Assembly: GCF_900156375.1 (NCBI RefSeq)
Contig: NZ_FTNK01000011.1
Location: 1-64,000, forward strand
Source: Paenibacillus macquariensis
GTDB lineage: Bacteria > Bacillota > Bacilli > Paenibacillales > Paenibacillaceae
Direction: 5' to 3'
Length of the DNA: 64,000 nucleotides
Shown: positions 1 to 8,415 of the stretch, piece after piece
Numbering within the stretch: position 1 is the stretch's first letter
Layout: every line of letters starts with the position of its first letter
Translations under genes and position numbers: made by a program
Notes under the pieces: model-generated
The model's input: the letters and a program-made list of their open reading frames with translations, nothing else
What the model was told of the DNA's origin: nothing
The model's database searches: none

Positions 1-297
<297 letters not shown>

Positions 298-390
298 GTA
301 TTTAGAAAGAGCGAAATGCTCATTTTGAAACAAACTGACAAGAACACAAATGTTCTTTATTTTAAAAAAATCACATCATCCATTTGTTCA

Positions 391-404
391 GTTTTCAAAG
401 AACT
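391..404 (-). promoter_or_regulatory. rrn leader boxA-like antitermination element
   Basis: The minus strand carries AGTTCTTTGAAAAC followed by TGAACAAATGG, about 95 nt before the 16S start. This matches the boxA-type leader sequence found before Bacillus-group 16S genes, where NusB/S10 antitermination factors load. The sequence match is direct; the function is inferred from position. Confidence 0.7.
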
Positions 405-449
405 TATTAACTTCTGCAATCAAACACTTTCGTTTGTCACAAGAAATTT

Positions 450-479
450 ATTATATCATTTCCTCGCTGTCGATGTCAA
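450..479 (-). promoter_or_regulatory. rrn core promoter (sigma-A type)
   Basis: On the minus strand TTGACA (474-479) is separated by 18 nt from TATAAT (450-455). Both hexamers are perfect sigma-A consensus. Transcription would start about 440 and run through the boxA leader into 16S rRNA. Confidence 0.85.
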
Positions 480-545
480 CTCTTTTTTTGAGCTGATATG
501 AAGCTTAGAAGCTGTGTAAGTCACTTGCTAGAAGCGACATTTAAT

Positions 546-574
546 AATTTAACATGATATTCGACACAATGCAA
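546..574 (-). promoter_or_regulatory. possible second (upstream) rrn promoter
   Basis: On the minus strand TTGCAT (569-574), a 17-nt spacer and TAAATT (546-551) lie about 95 nt upstream of the consensus rrn promoter. A run of A and T that could act as an UP element precedes it. Tandem promoters are usual for Bacillus rrn operons, but the -10 hexamer is poor, so this is tentative. Nothing else is recognised between 580 and 720 except the 5' region of the next gene. Confidence 0.35.
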
Positions 575-737
575 GCTTTTTTTCAAAGAAAATTTATCTT
601 CTACCTTTACATTTGATATCACTTCATAATTAGAACCTCGATCTACCCATCGCTTATCATTCCCCTTATAATTGAAATCATATCGAACCCAGCATACAGA
701 AGTTGTAATCCACTCAATACCAGAAGGAGGAAAACCC

Positions 738-1988
738 TTGAAAGACTGGCTAAGTAGATTAACTAAGGGCTATGGGCGCAAGCTAGCTTCTATTCATTAT
801 TGGAATGCTTGGATTGTTGTTGTGTTATCACTTAGCGGTGTGATATTGCTGGGTGGCTTCTGGCGAGAACTACTCGGCGAAGGCCGCGTGTGGCTTAAAT
901 GGCTTCATGTAGGCGTCGGTCTAGTTCTCCTGATCCCCGTCTTCTACTATCTTCTACTTATAAAGAAACATTGGAAACAACTCAGAGGGAAGCCTTGGCA
1001 GAAATTCAATGTTGTATTGGTGCTTACACTACTAATCGGTTGGATTGGTTCAGGCGTCGTACTTTGGCAGATTAGAACGTTCGGACCTACATGGGCCAAT
1101 CCCGCTCTTATTGTACATGATTTACTCACGTGGATTGGGTTACCGTATATTATCTATCACGCCATTACACGTACTGGATGGATCAAACAATCCGGAAAAA
1201 GATCTGTGAAAACAGATAGCGAAAAATACCATCAGACTCCTGGCTCCTATCAACCGCTTTACACACGCCGTGAATTCATTCGTTCCGCTATTGGAATTGG
1301 AATCGCTGTAACTGTAGGTCCTTCTTTCTTCAAATGGGTGGGTCGTGGTCTAGGTGTAGGTCAAACTATGGAAGACGTTATTAGCGCTAACCCCAACGAA
1401 CTGGTTCCTGCACCACAGCCTGCTGTATCCTCTTTGCCTCCTATAGGCGGTGGTGCCAAAGGTGATTTCAGAGTGTATAGTGTTACGCCTATTCCGTCTT
1501 TTAATAACAGCAACTGGTCGTTTACGATCGATGGATTAGTCGATCGTCCTTCTACTTGGAATTGGGAGCAATTTGTTGCATTAAGTCGCACTGTCCAAGT
1601 CAGTGATTTCCATTGCGTTACGGGATGGTCCGTATACAACAATACTTGGGAAGGCATTCCCCTCAAGACTTTTTTGACAGCAGCTGGTGTTAAGTCTGAA
1701 TCCACTACAGTGAAATTCTATTCTGGTGATGGCGTATATACGGATTCACTCACCTTAAACCAAGCTCAGATGGATGATGTACTTATCGCTGTTCTTCATG
1801 ACGGTGAAGTTATTACAGCTGATTTGGGAGGCCCAGTTCGCCTGATTGTACCTCGCATGTATGCATATAAATCAGTTAAATGGTTGAATCGGATTGAGCT
1901 AATCCAAGGGGATCATATAGGGTATTGGGAAGATCGAGGTTACGATAAGGATGCATGGGTGTCCAAATCGAACAAAACAGCATATTGA
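738..1988 (+). CDS. membrane molybdopterin oxidoreductase fused to a haem-b-like four-helix anchor
   Basis: The start is TTG 738, 7 nt after a strong AGAAGGAGG (722-730), giving 416 residues; an upstream in-frame TTG at 672 has no ribosome binding site. Residues about 15-145 form four membrane helices with histidines near 20, 57, 127 and 141, the arrangement of a b-type cytochrome anchor. A twin-arginine motif T-R-R-E-F-I-R with a hydrophobic stretch follows at about 176-200. Residues 245-400 match the sulfite-oxidase/YedY (MsrP) molybdopterin fold, with the Mo-coordinating cysteine in D-F-H-C-V-T-G-W (Cys293). The protein looks like a natural MsrQ/MsrP-style fusion in which electrons pass through the membrane haem to an extracytoplasmic Mo centre. 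Substrate is unknown; methionine-sulfoxide or another S/N-oxide reductase role is plausible. It stands alone between the rrn operon and convergent ligA. Confidence 0.85.
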   Translation: MKDWLSRLTKGYGRKLASIHYWNAWIVVVLSLSGVILLGGFWRELLGEGRVWLKWLHVGVGLVLLIPVFYYLLLIKKHWKQLRGKPWQKFNVVLVLTLLIGWIGSGVVLWQIRTFGPTWANPALIVHDLLTWIGLPYIIYHAITRTGWIKQSGKRSVKTDSEKYHQTPGSYQPLYTRREFIRSAIGIGIAVTVGPSFFKWVGRGLGVGQTMEDVISANPNELVPAPQPAVSSLPPIGGGAKGDFRVYSVTPIPSFNNSNWSFTIDGLVDRPSTWNWEQFVALSRTVQVSDFHCVTGWSVYNNTWEGIPLKTFLTAAGVKSESTTVKFYSGDGVYTDSLTLNQAQMDDVLIAVLHDGEVITADLGGPVRLIVPRMYAYKSVKWLNRIELIQGDHIGYWEDRGYDKDAWVSKSNKTAY

Positions 1989-2012
1989 TTCGTTCGACAT
2001 TATGTTAGTAAA

Positions 2013-2051
2013 AAATGCAGTAGCCTCAACTTCATCGAGGCTACTGCATTT
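2013..2051. terminator. bidirectional intrinsic terminator
   Basis: A perfect 15-bp inverted repeat (AAATGCAGTAGCCTC, 2013-2027, with its complement 2037-2051) has a 9-nt loop and A/T flanks. It sits between the convergent molybdoenzyme gene and ligA and can serve both. Confidence 0.9.
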
Positions 2052-2062
2052 ATGTTGTAAGA

Positions 2063-4075
2063 TCAAATCTCCAATAGACGGATGAACTCATCTTCATCTT
2101 CAATGACTTGAATGCCAAGCTTCTGTGCTTTGGCAAGTTTACTGCCTGCTTTCTCTCCGGCAATGACAATATCCGTCTTGGCAGATACACTACCTGTGAC
2201 TTTTGCACCAAGCGCTACTAACTTGTCTGCCGCTTCATCACGGCTCAACTTGTGTAGTGTTCCTGTCAGTACGATCGTCTTACCACTAAAGAAAGAATCT
2301 GTACTTACAACTCGCGGAGCTTCCGGCGCTTTCGCTTGAACACCTAACGCAAGCATCCGCTCAATCCCCGCTTGCATACGAGGATCTGCAAAGAAATTCA
2401 CAATACTCTCAGCTACGATTCCTCCAACGTCCGGTAATACAACTAACTCCTCTACCGTCGCGGCCATAACAGCATTAAGATCACGATAATGATCAGCTAA
2501 CATTCGGGTAGTCGCTTTACCTGTATTCGGAATACCTAATGCAAAGAGGAATGAAGCCAGGTCACGTTCTTTGCTCTTCTCTAATGCTTGCAGGAGATTA
2601 TTCGCCTTTTTCTCCCCAAATCGATCTAACTTAACGAGATCCTCAAAGGTTAACGAGTATAGATCCGCAGGCTCTCGCACATCCAATTCCGTGTTCAATA
2701 GTTCCGCAGTCATACCACTGAATGTATCGATATCCATCGCGTCTCTTGATGCAAAATGAGTAATACGACCGATTAATTGCGGCTTGCAATTGAGGCTATC
2801 ATAACAGAACAAATGTGCACCCTTCTGTTCCAATGGAAATCCACATGACGGACAGTGGGTTGGAAACACTATCTCTTCCCCATCATTCTCATCGGGTACC
2901 TTACCGAGAATCTCCGGGATCACGTCATTAGACCTGCGGATAAACACCCGCGCACCTAACGCATGCTTCAAGTTCTTACGTTCAATATCTCCGATATTAT
3001 TCAACGTACAGTTCTGTACCGTAACGCCTGCAAGTTCGACAGCTTCTACACGAGCTACAGGAGTGATTTTGCCAGTACGACCTACTTCCCAAGAGACAGA
3101 TTCCAACACCGTTGTGGTCTCTTCGGCTTCAAACTTATATGCAACCGCCCAACGAGGAAATTTATCGGTATACCCAAGCACACCTCTTGTCTCCATATCA
3201 ACAACCTTGATAACCGCTCCATCAATGAGATAATCCAGACCTGAACGACTCTCCACAATCTTCGCCAACTCTTCCGTTACATCATCGAAATTCTCGAAAT
3301 ACGTAATAAATGGGTTGACCTTGAATTGATTGTTTCTTAAAAAGTCCATCATCTCTCGATGATTCGCAAACGTATTAGCATCGCTATAACCTACGTTGTA
3401 GAAATAAGCACTTAATCGACGTGATGCCGTTGCCTTAGGATTCAAGTTACGAAGCGCCCCTGCTGCGGCATTACGTGCATTCTTCAGCGGCTCAGCAGCC
3501 GTTAGATTGTAGTTACTCAAGACAGATAAATTCATAATTCCTTCACCTTGAACTTCAATCGTGCCTTCAGAGAACGGAATCGTAAGTGGCACAGACTTGA
3601 TCGTTTTGACCTGAGCGAGAATACCTTCACCAACAACTCCATTCCCACGGGTCGCTGCCTGAACTAATCTTCCGTCTTGATAAGTCAAATTAAGCGTTAA
3701 TCCATCAAACTTCAGTTCAACCGCGTAACATGGATTAGGTAAAGGCTTTTCTGGATTCTTACTGTTATAATCCGTTACTAATTTGATTACTCGGTTATTC
3801 CAATTACGAAGTTGATCAATATTCTGAGCCTTATCCAGACTCCAGAGTGGTGAGAGGTGACGATGAGGCTCGAAGCCTCGTAGCAACTCTCCTCCTACTC
3901 GCTGTGTTGGAGAATCAGGAAGTATTACGCCACTATCCTTCTCAAGTTGAACCAACTGATCGTACAGAACGTCATATTCCTTATCGCTTACGAGAGGTGT
4001 GTCCATCGTATAGTAATGATAATTATACTTGTTAAGCTCGGCTACAAGCTGCTCCATGGTATGCATTGAATCCAT
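2063..4075 (-). CDS. ligA: NAD-dependent DNA ligase LigA
   Basis: This enzyme seals nicks between Okazaki fragments and in repair, using NAD+. The open frame reaches 4096, but GGAGGG lies 9 nt before the ATG at 4075, so that start (670 aa, the family's usual length) is preferred. The adenylation domain has the active-site Lys in K-F-D-G (about residue 122), where K-I-D-G is commoner. The OB fold contains E-V-G-R-T-G-K-I-T-P. A four-cysteine zinc finger starts C-P-S-C-G and ends C-x5-C. Helix-hairpin-helix repeats and a C-terminal BRCT domain (F-S-G-K-T-I-V-L-T-G-T-L) follow. It is the last gene of pcrB-pcrA-ligA, 41 nt after pcrA. Confidence 0.97.
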   Translation of the reverse strand: MDSMHTMEQLVAELNKYNYHYYTMDTPLVSDKEYDVLYDQLVQLEKDSGVILPDSPTQRVGGELLRGFEPHRHLSPLWSLDKAQNIDQLRNWNNRVIKLVTDYNSKNPEKPLPNPCYAVELKFDGLTLNLTYQDGRLVQAATRGNGVVGEGILAQVKTIKSVPLTIPFSEGTIEVQGEGIMNLSVLSNYNLTAAEPLKNARNAAAGALRNLNPKATASRRLSAYFYNVGYSDANTFANHREMMDFLRNNQFKVNPFITYFENFDDVTEELAKIVESRSGLDYLIDGAVIKVVDMETRGVLGYTDKFPRWAVAYKFEAEETTTVLESVSWEVGRTGKITPVARVEAVELAGVTVQNCTLNNIGDIERKNLKHALGARVFIRRSNDVIPEILGKVPDENDGEEIVFPTHCPSCGFPLEQKGAHLFCYDSLNCKPQLIGRITHFASRDAMDIDTFSGMTAELLNTELDVREPADLYSLTFEDLVKLDRFGEKKANNLLQALEKSKERDLASFLFALGIPNTGKATTRMLADHYRDLNAVMAATVEELVVLPDVGGIVAESIVNFFADPRMQAGIERMLALGVQAKAPEAPRVVSTDSFFSGKTIVLTGTLHKLSRDEAADKLVALGAKVTGSVSAKTDIVIAGEKAGSKLAKAQKLGIQVIEDEDEFIRLLEI

Positions 4076-4116
4076 GCGGGCGTATCCCTCCGTCATTCAA
4101 TTAAAATTCGCTCTAC

Positions 4117-6429
4117 TTACTCTACTTTGGTAATTGGTGCAAATCCAGCTAACAACCGCTTCACGCCAACAGGTGCTGGGAAAGCTATCTGTAACTCCGT
4201 ATCATTTCCACTACCTTTTATCGAAACGATGACACCAATGCCCCATTTACCATGGGAAACCTTATCCCCTGCTTTGAGAGAAGCCGGATCAGTAGCACTA
4301 CCCGCTGGTGCGGTGTTTGCCTTCATCGAAGTAGTTACTGTTACGCGACTTTGTGAAGAGGACGCCGAAGCAGTAGAGCCGCCTTTACCGAAATTACTTC
4401 CCCCACTACTACCTAAGCTACGTCCTCCATAAGATCCACCACTGTTGCCTCCACGTTGATAACGGTCACGATCGCGAGTCATCACAGTGTCTTCCTTAAG
4501 CTCGTCTGGAATCTCTTCTAGAAAACGAGATGGTTTATTCGCTGTCGTCCGTCCGAATAAGGTACGCATTTGGGCACAAGAAAGGAATAACTGTTTCTCT
4601 GCTCGTGTGATACCCACATAAGCAAGGCGACGTTCCTCTTCAAGTTCATCATTATCAGTAAAAGAACGGCTATGTGGGAACACTCCTTCTTCCATCCCGA
4701 TGATGAAGACGACTGGGAACTCCAATCCCTTGGCACTATGCATTGTCATAAGAATGACGTTATCCTCTTCTTCCTCTGGATCATCATTCACACTATCGAT
4801 GTCAGCAATTAATGCTAGATCTGTTAGGAAAGAAACCAATGTCTTATCTTCATTATTCTTCTCAAATTCCTGCGTTACAGACAAGAACTCATCTATGTTC
4901 TCTAGGCGGGAACGTGACTCAAGGGTCTTCTCATTGTCGAGTTCAATACGATATTTAGATAATTCAAGGATTTGTTCAGTTAGTTCGGTTACAGATAAGT
5001 ATTCCACCATGCGATGTAAAGACTCAATCATATCGTAGAATCCTACAAGTGCATCGCGTGTGCGTCCCGCAAATCCTAGATCATCCACGTACTGCAACAC
5101 ACGGAAGATCGAAGTTCCACGTTCTGATGCAGCAGCTGCAAGCTTCGCTACCGTCGTATCCCCAATAGCTCTCTTTGGTACGTTAATAATTCTAGTTAAA
5201 CTGATATCATCATCAGGATTGGATAAAAGCTTCAAGTATCCCAGTAGGTCTTTGATTTCTTTACGATCATAGAACTTAATACCGCCCACAATCTGATATG
5301 GAATATCTGATTTGATCAGAATTTCCTCTATTACCCGAGACTGAGCGTTCGTACGGTATAGGATGGCGTGATTCTGGTACGATTGTCCTTCTTTTATATT
5401 CTTACTAATCTCTGAAGTGACAAAATAACCTTCATCATGTTCCGAGTTCGCACGATAGACTTTAATCTTCGCGCCTTCCCCTTTGTCCGTCCACAGCTTC
5501 TTCGGTTTGCGTCCTGTGTTCAGATTAATCACTTCGTTCGCAGCATTCAGAATGTTCGACGTCGAACGATAGTTCTGCTCTAGGAATATCGTCTGTGCTT
5601 CTGGATAATCCTTCTCAAAGTTCAAGATATTGCTGATATCAGCACCGCGCCAGCGATAGATGGATTGATCACTATCTCCTACTACGCAAATACGCTGATG
5701 CCCCTCTGCCAACATACGACATAGCATATACTGTGCACGGTTGGTATCTTGGTATTCGTCAACGTGGATATACTGGAACTTTTTCTGATAGAAATCAAGC
5801 ACTTCAGGTACATCCCTAAATAATTGAATAGTCGTCATGATAAGATCGTCGAAATCTAGGGAGTTATTGAACTTAAGACGTCTTTGGTACATTTTATAAA
5901 CTTTGGCTGCCAACTCTTCGAAGTAATCCGAGGCCTTCTGTTCGAATTGATCCGGTAATAGAAGTTCGTTCTTAGCGGAACTAATGATAGCCTGGATGGC
6001 CTTCGGTTCGAATTTCTTCGTATCCATGTTCAATTCCTTCATACAACCACGGATAACCGACAATTGATCTGTAGAATCCAGAATGGAGAAGCTTGATGAG
6101 AATCCAATCCGTTCAATATCTTTACGTAAAATACGAACACACATGGAGTGGAAAGTAGACACCCAAATGTCCCGTCCTTCTCTGCCTACAAGCTTCGATA
6201 CCCGCTCCTGCATTTCACGTGCTGCTTTGTTGGTAAAAGTAATTGCCAGAATAGCCCATGGTGGTGCTTTACGCTCAGCAATAAGGTATGCTATCCGATG
6301 CGTTAGCACACGCGTCTTTCCACTCCCCGCTCCTGCCATAATCAATAGCGGCTTCTCCGTAGCTAGAACCGCTTGTTGTTGCGGTGGATTAAGTCGTTTG
6401 ATTCCTTCATGTATGTCAATAGGTTGCAT
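4117..6429 (-). CDS. pcrA: ATP-dependent 3'-5' DNA helicase PcrA
   Basis: This is a UvrD/Rep superfamily 1A helicase used in repair, plasmid replication and removal of stalled transcription complexes. Its 770 residues carry Walker A A-G-A-G-S-G-K-T (32-39), motif II D-E-Y-Q-D (224-228), motif III V-G-D-S-D-Q-S-I-Y-R-W and motif VI V-G-I-T-R-A. A Gly/Ser-rich linker (roughly 655-710) leads to a C-terminal Tudor-like module (K-V-S-H-G-K-W-G-I-G) that in Bacillus contacts RNA polymerase. AAGGAG precedes ATG 6429 by 9 nt. The linker is longer and more Gly-rich than in B. subtilis PcrA. It lies between pcrB and ligA in one operon. Confidence 0.97.
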   Translation of the reverse strand: MQPIDIHEGIKRLNPPQQQAVLATEKPLLIMAGAGSGKTRVLTHRIAYLIAERKAPPWAILAITFTNKAAREMQERVSKLVGREGRDIWVSTFHSMCVRILRKDIERIGFSSSFSILDSTDQLSVIRGCMKELNMDTKKFEPKAIQAIISSAKNELLLPDQFEQKASDYFEELAAKVYKMYQRRLKFNNSLDFDDLIMTTIQLFRDVPEVLDFYQKKFQYIHVDEYQDTNRAQYMLCRMLAEGHQRICVVGDSDQSIYRWRGADISNILNFEKDYPEAQTIFLEQNYRSTSNILNAANEVINLNTGRKPKKLWTDKGEGAKIKVYRANSEHDEGYFVTSEISKNIKEGQSYQNHAILYRTNAQSRVIEEILIKSDIPYQIVGGIKFYDRKEIKDLLGYLKLLSNPDDDISLTRIINVPKRAIGDTTVAKLAAAASERGTSIFRVLQYVDDLGFAGRTRDALVGFYDMIESLHRMVEYLSVTELTEQILELSKYRIELDNEKTLESRSRLENIDEFLSVTQEFEKNNEDKTLVSFLTDLALIADIDSVNDDPEEEEDNVILMTMHSAKGLEFPVVFIIGMEEGVFPHSRSFTDNDELEEERRLAYVGITRAEKQLFLSCAQMRTLFGRTTANKPSRFLEEIPDELKEDTVMTRDRDRYQRGGNSGGSYGGRSLGSSGGSNFGKGGSTASASSSQSRVTVTTSMKANTAPAGSATDPASLKAGDKVSHGKWGIGVIVSIKGSGNDTELQIAFPAPVGVKRLLAGFAPITKVE

Positions 6430-6495
6430 GCGTACATGCTCCTTTCCAATATCTATATTGTGGTGGTGATTCAGGTCAAGACATTATTAAGTCGT

Positions 6496-7182
6496 TCACT
6501 TCACAGCTAATACAGTCTGTAATGCTTGTTCCAAATCCTCATAAATAATATTGCCTACAACAATCGTATCACTAACCGATGCTGCTTGCTTTGCTGTATT
6601 GAGGTCTTTAATTCCTCCGCCGTAGATCAATTGAGCGCTAGTTAGCTTCTGGTGTACGCCTCTAACCGTCTCCATATCACCGAAAGTACCACTGTATTCC
6701 AAGTACACGACTGGCAATGACATTAACCTGTCCGCGACTTGCGCATATGCAATCGTGCCTGATGTATCAAGTAATGTATTCGCCCCCGTAAGACGCGCCA
6801 CTGCGGAGTCTGGATTCAGCACTATATAACCTTCGGTAACGAGTAGTTCCCAAGGAATCATATAGCCATAACGGTCAATCGCCTGCTGTTGGTGCCCTAC
6901 AATCCATGAAGGATCAGAACTATTAAGTACCATCGGTATCATATAGAGGTCGAATCCTGGAACAATAGCTTCCATATCAGATACTTCTTGCACACAGGGC
7001 AATTCATAACGTCTTATACGCGATAAAAGATCTACTGTATTCTCATAAGTTACTCCTGTAGAGCCTCCCACCATTATAGCATCCGTACCAGACAGACATA
7101 CCGTATTTAGACTCTGATCATCCAACTGACGGTCTGGATCGAGCTTAAACACATGCCTCCAAGACTTCAACATTTCCTTCAA
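6496..7182 (-). CDS. pcrB: heptaprenylglyceryl phosphate synthase PcrB
   Basis: A TIM-barrel prenyltransferase that joins a C35 polyprenyl diphosphate to sn-glycerol-1-phosphate, giving an archaeal-type ether lipid intermediate known in Bacillus. The 228 residues show the family's W-R-H-V-F-K-L-D-P-D opening, D-A-I-M-V-G-G-S-T-G, Y-L-E-Y-S-G and the phosphate-binding Y-G-G-G-I-K plus V-V-G-N. The start is TTG 7182, 8 nt after GGAGG. It is the first gene of the pcrB-pcrA-ligA operon, as in other Bacillales. Confidence 0.95.
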   Translation of the reverse strand: MKEMLKSWRHVFKLDPDRQLDDQSLNTVCLSGTDAIMVGGSTGVTYENTVDLLSRIRRYELPCVQEVSDMEAIVPGFDLYMIPMVLNSSDPSWIVGHQQQAIDRYGYMIPWELLVTEGYIVLNPDSAVARLTGANTLLDTSGTIAYAQVADRLMSLPVVYLEYSGTFGDMETVRGVHQKLTSAQLIYGGGIKDLNTAKQAASVSDTIVVGNIIYEDLEQALQTVLAVK

Positions 7183-7221
7183 CCTTCATACCTCCACGCA
7201 TCATCTTAAAGCTATAAATCT

Positions 7222-7250
7222 AGTCTATGATAGTGAGGGTGTAGTGTCAA
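7222..7250 (-). promoter_or_regulatory. sigma-A promoter of pcrB-pcrA-ligA
   Basis: On the minus strand a perfect TTGACA (7245-7250), 17-nt spacer and TAGACT (7222-7227) lie 40 nt upstream of the pcrB start. Confidence 0.75.
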
Positions 7251-7299
7251 TCTGTTCGCATTGAATACGAACAATATATTTATGCATGATGAACGCAGG

Positions 7300-7335
7300 A
7301 AATATGCCTAAACTCCTGAAAGAGCAGGCATATTT
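7300..7335 (-). terminator. terminator after the GDPD-like gene
   Basis: AAATATGCCT (7300-7309) pairs perfectly with AGGCATATTT (7326-7335) over a 16-nt loop. The hairpin is 22 nt downstream of the GDPD-like stop codon. T-rich sequence is stronger on the plus side, so termination may be bidirectional. Confidence 0.65.
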
Positions 7336-7357
7336 CTTTTAACATCTTAAATCATAT

Positions 7358-8254
7358 TTATTTCGAACCCAGTAGATACCACTTATTCGCAGAATTCAGG
7401 ACCATCTCAGATAGATCATCCGTGTAGAAACCATAGATGCCCATCTTCTCATATTTCTTCATGTCTGCGATGTCGTTAATCGTATGTACATACGTAACTA
7501 CGCCTACTTTGTTAAGTTTTGAGACAAAACTTTCGCTTGTACGATTCTCTGGCATCGTAACACCGGTAATCTTATTCTTCGTAACGAAATCAATCACTTC
7601 TTGATCGGTATCCTTGGACGCATATAAGGTATAAATAATAGACGGGAATTCATATACTCCCTGCACTGTCTTCAGCATTGGTTGATCATAAATTTGTGGA
7701 ACAATCCTCTGAAGTAGCTTAGGGTTACGACGTTGCTCTGCTTCTTTGACCATTAAGCTTAAGATATCCACCTGTTGCTGTTCTTTCGTATCCGTCACCA
7801 TATAGATGTCTGGATATTCCTCCATGAGATCGAGAATGTCGCCCCAATCTAGTGGTTTCAATTTCCCTAAGATATCACTTTCTTTGAACTCCTTATGAGT
7901 CAGCGGAACGGCTTGACGATCCTCTGGAAGTTCCTCCTCTTGCTGAAGCTCCTTGGTCATGGATTGAGTCCATTCGTGTCTAGCTACCACTTGATGATCT
8001 TCCGTCAAAAGAAGATCCACCTCAAACACTCGGTTCCCTTGCTCATAATTCGCGACAAAAGCCTCGTATGAATTCGTATATGCTTGATTCTGAATACTGC
8101 CCATGGCATGCGAGATGAGTTTGTAGTCTGTAAAGTTGGTGTGACTAGTGCTGCTACTACTTTTTCTATTACTACCACTAGATTCTCCTGAAGAGGTAAG
8201 TATGATTCCTGCCGTAATTCCTACTAATATTAGTAACATAAATAATTTTCTCAA
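7358..8254 (-). CDS. secreted or membrane-anchored glycerophosphodiester phosphodiesterase-like protein
   Basis: Residues after the N-terminal hydrophobic helix form a PLC-like/GDPD TIM barrel. It starts with I-S-H-A-M-G, followed by N-S-Y-E-A-F, F-E-V-D-L-L-L-T-E-D and A-R-H-E-W, which supply the metal and general-base residues of the family. Such enzymes cleave glycerophosphodiesters or lipid and teichoic-acid fragments outside the membrane. The start is uncertain. The longest frame begins with GTG at 8293 without a ribosome binding site; a TTG at 8254 lies 11 nt after AAAGG and gives a clean signal peptide (M-R-K-L-F-M-L-L-I-L). A hairpin separates it from the upstream fucosidase, so it may be transcribed independently. 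Confidence 0.75.
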   Translation of the reverse strand: MRKLFMLLILVGITAGIILTSSGESSGSNRKSSSSTSHTNFTDYKLISHAMGSIQNQAYTNSYEAFVANYEQGNRVFEVDLLLTEDHQVVARHEWTQSMTKELQQEEELPEDRQAVPLTHKEFKESDILGKLKPLDWGDILDLMEEYPDIYMVTDTKEQQQVDILSLMVKEAEQRRNPKLLQRIVPQIYDQPMLKTVQGVYEFPSIIYTLYASKDTDQEVIDFVTKNKITGVTMPENRTSESFVSKLNKVGVVTYVHTINDIADMKKYEKMGIYGFYTDDLSEMVLNSANKWYLLGSK

Positions 8255-8358
8255 GAATATCACAACCTTTATCGTCATTAGCAAGATGTGCACTACATAC
8301 TAATACCCCATCTTGTCTAGGACCAAACGGGGGATACTCATCACTTGAAATGGAACAG

Positions 8359-8385
8359 AAGAGCCACCTTATATAGGTGGCTCTT
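8359..8385 (-). terminator. hairpin terminator after the fucosidase gene
   Basis: AAGAGCCACCT (8359-8369) and its perfect complement (8375-8385) form an 11-bp stem with a 5-nt loop, 30 nt downstream of the GH29 stop codon. The following minus-strand sequence CTGTTCC is only weakly T-rich. Confidence 0.65.
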
Positions 8386-8387
8386 TC

Positions 8388-8415
8388 TGTTGTATTCATT
8401 TTGTTGTATTCATTT
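8388..8415. repeat. 14-bp tandem duplication at the end of the fucosidase gene
   Basis: TGTTGTATTCATTT occurs twice in direct succession (8388-8401 and 8402-8415), abutting the fucosidase stop codon. It is a small slippage-type duplication with no evident function. Confidence 0.85.

Noticed and set aside
672..737. 22-codon upstream extension of the molybdoenzyme from TTG 672
   Set aside because: It has no ribosome binding site and reads through the strong AGAAGGAGG that serves TTG 738.
8388..8415. Tandem 14-bp repeat as a possible mobile-element target duplication
   Set aside because: The copies are adjacent with nothing between them and no transposase nearby; replication slippage explains them.
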